A stretch of 8,511 nt of DNA from contig PXBM01000059.1 of the NCBI GenBank assembly GCA_003566935.1, positions 1 through 8,511 on the forward strand, given 5' to 3'. Source of the stretch: Syntrophomonadaceae bacterium. Lineage in GTDB: Bacteria > Bacillota > Dethiobacteria > DTU022. Below the pieces are notes generated by a model. The model was not told the origin of the DNA, searched no databases, and was given only the letters and a program-made list of their open reading frames with translations. A program made the translations under genes and the position numbers. This document shows, one piece after another, positions 5,802 through 8,511 of this stretch (positions are counted from its first letter, which is position 1; every line of letters starts with the position of its first letter).

Positions 5802-6953
5802 TTACTCCCTTGTTTCTGCATGATTCAAAATATTACCCAGGACCGGTTCATACCACTGAAAATAGAAACGGTACTCTAACGGCAGACCGGGGAGATATGA
5901 AAAAAACCTTTTTATACCTGCGCTACCGGTCAGCCACGGCGGAAGAAGGGCTGGAAGTTGATCGGCAAAATCACCGGCAAAATAAATTCTTTCGGCTTTG
6001 CCGGGAGGAGCATGCCGGATCATGGCCGGGAAACGTTCAGGAAGTCCCCTTGCACGCAGGGCTGAGAGGGCATCCTCTCCAACAGGCAATTCATAGTAGG
6101 CAAGAATTTCGGTATCCTGATCATGAACATTTACATTTAGCAGTTCAACCCAGTAAAGATAGGGGGCCTGCGAGGTTGCTCCCTCGAGCAGCTGGTGATC
6201 TGTACTTGTGACAACCGGCCAGTGAGCGTTAAATTGATCCTGCTCGATAATTACCAGGTCTGTATACCAGCCCAGCCCTGTAACATCTTCCCTGACAAAA
6301 ACCATACCTGCACCACTTAAATCCCACTCCCTGCCGTAAATCCTGGTATATAGCTCCTTCATCCAGTAAGCTATTTCATTTAGATCTGCATAATATCGGG
6401 CCAGCCAACCTTCATAGTTAACTGCAAAAAGGTCCTGCAATCCTGCTGCCGCTTCCGGTTCAAGATAGGTGGGGTAACCAAATATATTGTGTTCACCAAT
6501 TATAATCCTATCTTCTTCGGAAGCATAATCAGTTATCGCGGCAACCTCCTGCCTGTCAAAACCTCCATAAATTAAGTCTATATCCTGATGCTCAAAAGGC
6601 AGCCGCTCTTCATATTCGACCAGGCCTTCTTCATAATCGTAGATGCCGTAGGTGTCTGCCAGGTAAAGCAGCTTAATGCCCTGTAAATCATCCACGGTGA
6701 GTGTTTCTTTTCTCTCGCTGCACGGATGATAACCAAGGTAGTCCCGGTCCGTTCGGTAGGATTCACCTGCATGGTCTGTAAAGCGAAGATGCTCTGCAAC
6801 CCAGAAGATGGCCCGATGTTCACGAAAATCCGGCTTGGGTACAGTTTTATCAACTACAAGCATATCAATTTCCCTGGTCGGCAATAGAAACCAGGTAAAA
6901 AAATAGCTCCCGATCAAAAATACTAATATCGCTAAAACATGCCAGCGGCGCAT
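5802..6953 (-). CDS. Membrane-anchored protein of unknown function, polysaccharide-locus context
   Basis: I do not recognise the family. The 383-aa protein starts MRRWHV with one hydrophobic helix (about 5-24), an uncleaved anchor or signal, so the rest is probably extracytoplasmic. The body alternates strands and helices: KLLYLAD (94-100), IDLIYGGFDRQEVAAITDYA (125-144), DRIIIGEHNIFGYPTYLEPEAAAGLQDLF (148-176) and ERIYFAGDFAD (321-331). This order resembles glutamine-amidotransferase-like or ThuA-like Rossmann folds, but no catalytic Cys-His pair in the usual setting is evident. Only one cysteine (Cys78) is present. The C-terminus is aromatic-rich (FYFQWYEP, 364-371). The true start is the ATG at 6953, one base after the preceding stop, with AAGGGGAG just before it; a longer frame from 7010 would overlap the upstream gene and lose the signal-like start. 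Position between a glycosidase-like gene and the kinase suggests a part in handling or sensing the polysaccharide. Confidence 0.75.
   Translation of the reverse strand: MRRWHVLAILVFLIGSYFFTWFLLPTREIDMLVVDKTVPKPDFREHRAIFWVAEHLRFTDHAGESYRTDRDYLGYHPCSERKETLTVDDLQGIKLLYLADTYGIYDYEEGLVEYEERLPFEHQDIDLIYGGFDRQEVAAITDYASEEDRIIIGEHNIFGYPTYLEPEAAAGLQDLFAVNYEGWLARYYADLNEIAYWMKELYTRIYGREWDLSGAGMVFVREDVTGLGWYTDLVIIEQDQFNAHWPVVTSTDHQLLEGATSQAPYLYWVELLNVNVHDQDTEILAYYELPVGEDALSALRARGLPERFPAMIRHAPPGKAERIYFAGDFADQLPALLPPWLTGSAGIKRFFSYLPGLPLEYRFYFQWYEPVLGNILNHAETRE
5805..5811 (-). promoter_or_regulatory. Ribosome binding site of the PAS kinase, inside the preceding gene
   Basis: AAGGGAG lies six bases before the kinase ATG and is made of the last codons of the preceding gene, whose TAA stop lies in the spacer. 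This supports translational coupling and decides the ATG at 5798. Confidence 0.7.
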
Positions 6954-6954
6954 C

Positions 6955-8511
6955 CTACTCCCCTTCCCCGGGCAAATCATATAAATCCAGCTCAGCAAAA
7001 TAGTCGGCAATTATATCAAAGCTATTTTTCAGACGGAACCGGTGATGCGGATCTTCCCAGCCATCCCAGAGATAAGGAGCAATAGAATCGTCAAATTTTG
7101 CTTCCTCCAGGTTGCGCGGTTCGAAATCAATTACCTGTGGCCAACCTTCTGTACCCCCGGCATCCCGGAGCTGCTTACTGTAAGTTAGAGCATAGAAAAT
7201 AAAACCTTTTGTTGGCTGGTAAGATAACTCATCTCTAACCGGGTGTTCATTAAACTGATCGGGATCAGCCAGCATATTTCTTTCAGAAGGGTCGGAAATA
7301 TTAAGCAGCATCCAGGGCAAGCGAACTACAACCTTGCCATTTTCCGGGTCATAGTTCCAGTGAGCCAGTGCGTTGTAATCCATGTGATCAGGATCAAAGC
7401 TGCCGTATTGCAACTTGCTCTCATCAGAATAAAGGGCTTCGAAAACCCTTCCGTCGGCGGTAACCCGCTCCCGGTTAACAAGGGTTTCAATCCGGGTGAA
7501 GTATCCGTCGCGCGACGGCTGTGGGAAAAAGTTAAAATCTCCCCGGTTATAGGTGGGAACCGTTAACAGGTCAGCTTCTTCCGGTGAGGCAAGATCGAGC
7601 AAAAACTTAGCGCCTGTAGGCAGTTCCGGTAATCCGCTGAAAGGGAGGATAAACTCTCCTGCTTCCCTGAAACCTGTATCAATCCCCACCGCTATACCAA
7701 TTTCCTCCCAGGGCTGTTCATCTTGGAAAGCGGGATCATCAAGATCAAGTTCCAGTGAAAGATAGAGAAAAGCCTCATCGGCCCCGGTTTCAATTGACCT
7801 GATTTTACCAAAGACCTCTGATCTTTCTTCCAGTGGGATAAAAACCTCTTGTTCAGTGCTTGACCGCCAGTTTATATAGAGCTGCTCGTCACTCCTGACT
7901 GCCGGTTCCACTGCTACCAGGCCGTAATTCTGCTCCGGGCACATGGCATTTTGCCACAAGACCTGCCGCTCCCAGGGTACCATGTAAGGCTCGGTATTCC
8001 AGGTTTTTTTGGCCCATTCATCGGTCCACTCAAAAATTACTCCCCCGGCATAACCTTCATCTACTATTGAGCGCATCATGCGCACCGTCATTTCACCCTG
8101 GTCTATTTCGTCCAAACCACCGTGGTGCAGACCATCCGGGCTTAAGTGAGAGGTATTCAAAGATGTGGAAATGCCAAACTCGGCCACCAGGGCCGGGTAA
8201 GGCGGATGAATCTCCATGAATTGGTTGAGATACCCTTTATATCTGAAAACACCTTCTTCATCCTCATATTCGGCAAAAGCCGGCTCATTGTTCATGAAAT
8301 CCGGATAATTGGGGTAGATATGGTACGCCCCGAAAAAACCGGCGTGGCTGGCGGGGCCTGCTGAAAATATATTGGGGTCAACAGTTTCCCGGACGTTGTA
8401 ACCAGGTGTACCGTCTTCTTCATATTCCGTCTTATGATCAAGGGGATCAAGGGTAGGCCAGCTGACAAAGCCAACCGGATACTGCCAGCCGTATGCAGCC
8501 TGGCTGTAAGA
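6955..8511 (-). CDS. Glycoside-hydrolase-like protein, C-terminal part (cut by window edge)
   Basis: The frame is open from base 8511 to the TAG at 6957-6955, giving 518 visible residues and no start. The ATG at 8295 is internal: the 72 residues before it read as well-formed protein in the same frame. The first part resembles the end of a clan-A (beta/alpha)8 hydrolase: GAYHIYPNYPDF (61-72) as a strand-6 region, YPALVAEFG (105-113) with Glu111 in the place of the strand-7 nucleophile, and GGVIFEWTDEW (156-166) as strand 8. The acid/base Glu of strand 4 would lie upstream, outside the window. From about 195 to 500 follows a beta-rich region (FLYLSLELDLDDP, EEIGIAVGIDTG, VVRLPWMLL) that resembles CBM9/DOMON-like carbohydrate-binding sandwiches. 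The stop is one base before the next ATG. Inference: an exported enzyme that cleaves or transfers glycan at the cell surface, paired with the GT2. Exact GH family not assignable from this part. Confidence 0.75.
   Translation of the reverse strand, partial: SYSQAAYGWQYPVGFVSWPTLDPLDHKTEYEEDGTPGYNVRETVDPNIFSAGPASHAGFFGAYHIYPNYPDFMNNEPAFAEYEDEEGVFRYKGYLNQFMEIHPPYPALVAEFGISTSLNTSHLSPDGLHHGGLDEIDQGEMTVRMMRSIVDEGYAGGVIFEWTDEWAKKTWNTEPYMVPWERQVLWQNAMCPEQNYGLVAVEPAVRSDEQLYINWRSSTEQEVFIPLEERSEVFGKIRSIETGADEAFLYLSLELDLDDPAFQDEQPWEEIGIAVGIDTGFREAGEFILPFSGLPELPTGAKFLLDLASPEEADLLTVPTYNRGDFNFFPQPSRDGYFTRIETLVNRERVTADGRVFEALYSDESKLQYGSFDPDHMDYNALAHWNYDPENGKVVVRLPWMLLNISDPSERNMLADPDQFNEHPVRDELSYQPTKGFIFYALTYSKQLRDAGGTEGWPQVIDFEPRNLEEAKFDDSIAPYLWDGWEDPHHRFRLKNSFDIIADYFAELDLYDLPGEGE
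6958..6965 (-). promoter_or_regulatory. Ribosome binding site deciding the 383-aa protein start
   Basis: AAGGGGAG lies four bases before the ATG at 6953, within the last codons of the upstream glycosidase-like gene. It supports the short start with the membrane helix at the very N-terminus. Confidence 0.7.

Noticed and set aside
5810..6211. Plus-strand open frame of 133 codons
   Set aside because: It lies opposite the 383-aa minus-strand gene, has a low-complexity, Arg/His-rich translation without any domain, and no convincing ribosome binding site. It is a shadow frame.
6954..7010. Longer start of the 383-aa protein at 7010
   Set aside because: It would overlap the upstream gene by more than 50 bases and bury the AAGGGGAG site; the ATG at 6953 starts right at the membrane helix.
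8293..8295. ATG at 8295 as start of the glycosidase-like gene
   Set aside because: The same frame stays open to the window edge and encodes plausible enzyme sequence (including GAYHIYPNYPDF) directly before it, with no ribosome binding site at the ATG.

Overview
The window reads entirely from the minus strand. It suggests an anaerobic member of the Firmicutes (Bacillota, clostridia-like). The signs are moderate G+C (mid-40s % by eye), strong AGGAG/GGGGAG-type ribosome binding sites, tightly packed genes, a short lipoprotein signal and a cytoplasmic PAS kinase with a Cys-rich PAS motif. No RNA gene, CRISPR array, insertion sequence or phage gene is visible, so the taxonomic placement is inference from style only.

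In transcription order (high to low coordinates) the window holds: (1) the C-terminal 518 residues of a large glycoside-hydrolase-like protein, a (beta/alpha)8-type end followed by a beta-rich domain, running off the right edge; (2) a 383-aa membrane-anchored protein of unknown function; (3) a 370-aa soluble PAS histidine kinase; (4) a 123-aa single-domain receiver; (5) a 377-aa membrane-anchored HEAT-repeat protein; (6) a 476-aa membrane family-2 processive-type glycosyltransferase; (7) a 361-aa probable lipoprotein with a GH16 (laminarinase/lichenase superfamily) catalytic domain. After a 134-bp gap that holds the best promoter-like -10 box of the window comes (8) the N-terminal 110 residues of an amidase-signature enzyme, running off the left edge.

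Genes 1-3 are separated by 1 and 3 bp, and genes 4-6 by 0 and 2 bp, so translational coupling is likely. The two blocks are split by a 115-bp gap with small hairpins, and the GH16 gene follows 80 bp after the transferase. A polymerising-type GT2, two putative polysaccharide-cleaving enzymes, a HEAT-repeat partner and a kinase/receiver pair together look like one locus that makes, trims and controls an extracellular polysaccharide. The lichenase-type EIDIE active site suggests, but does not prove, a beta-glucan (for example mixed-linkage) as product. The system does not match a standard cellulose (bcs), PNAG (pga/ica), Pel or alginate operon as far as can be seen. The amidase is probably a separate transcription unit.
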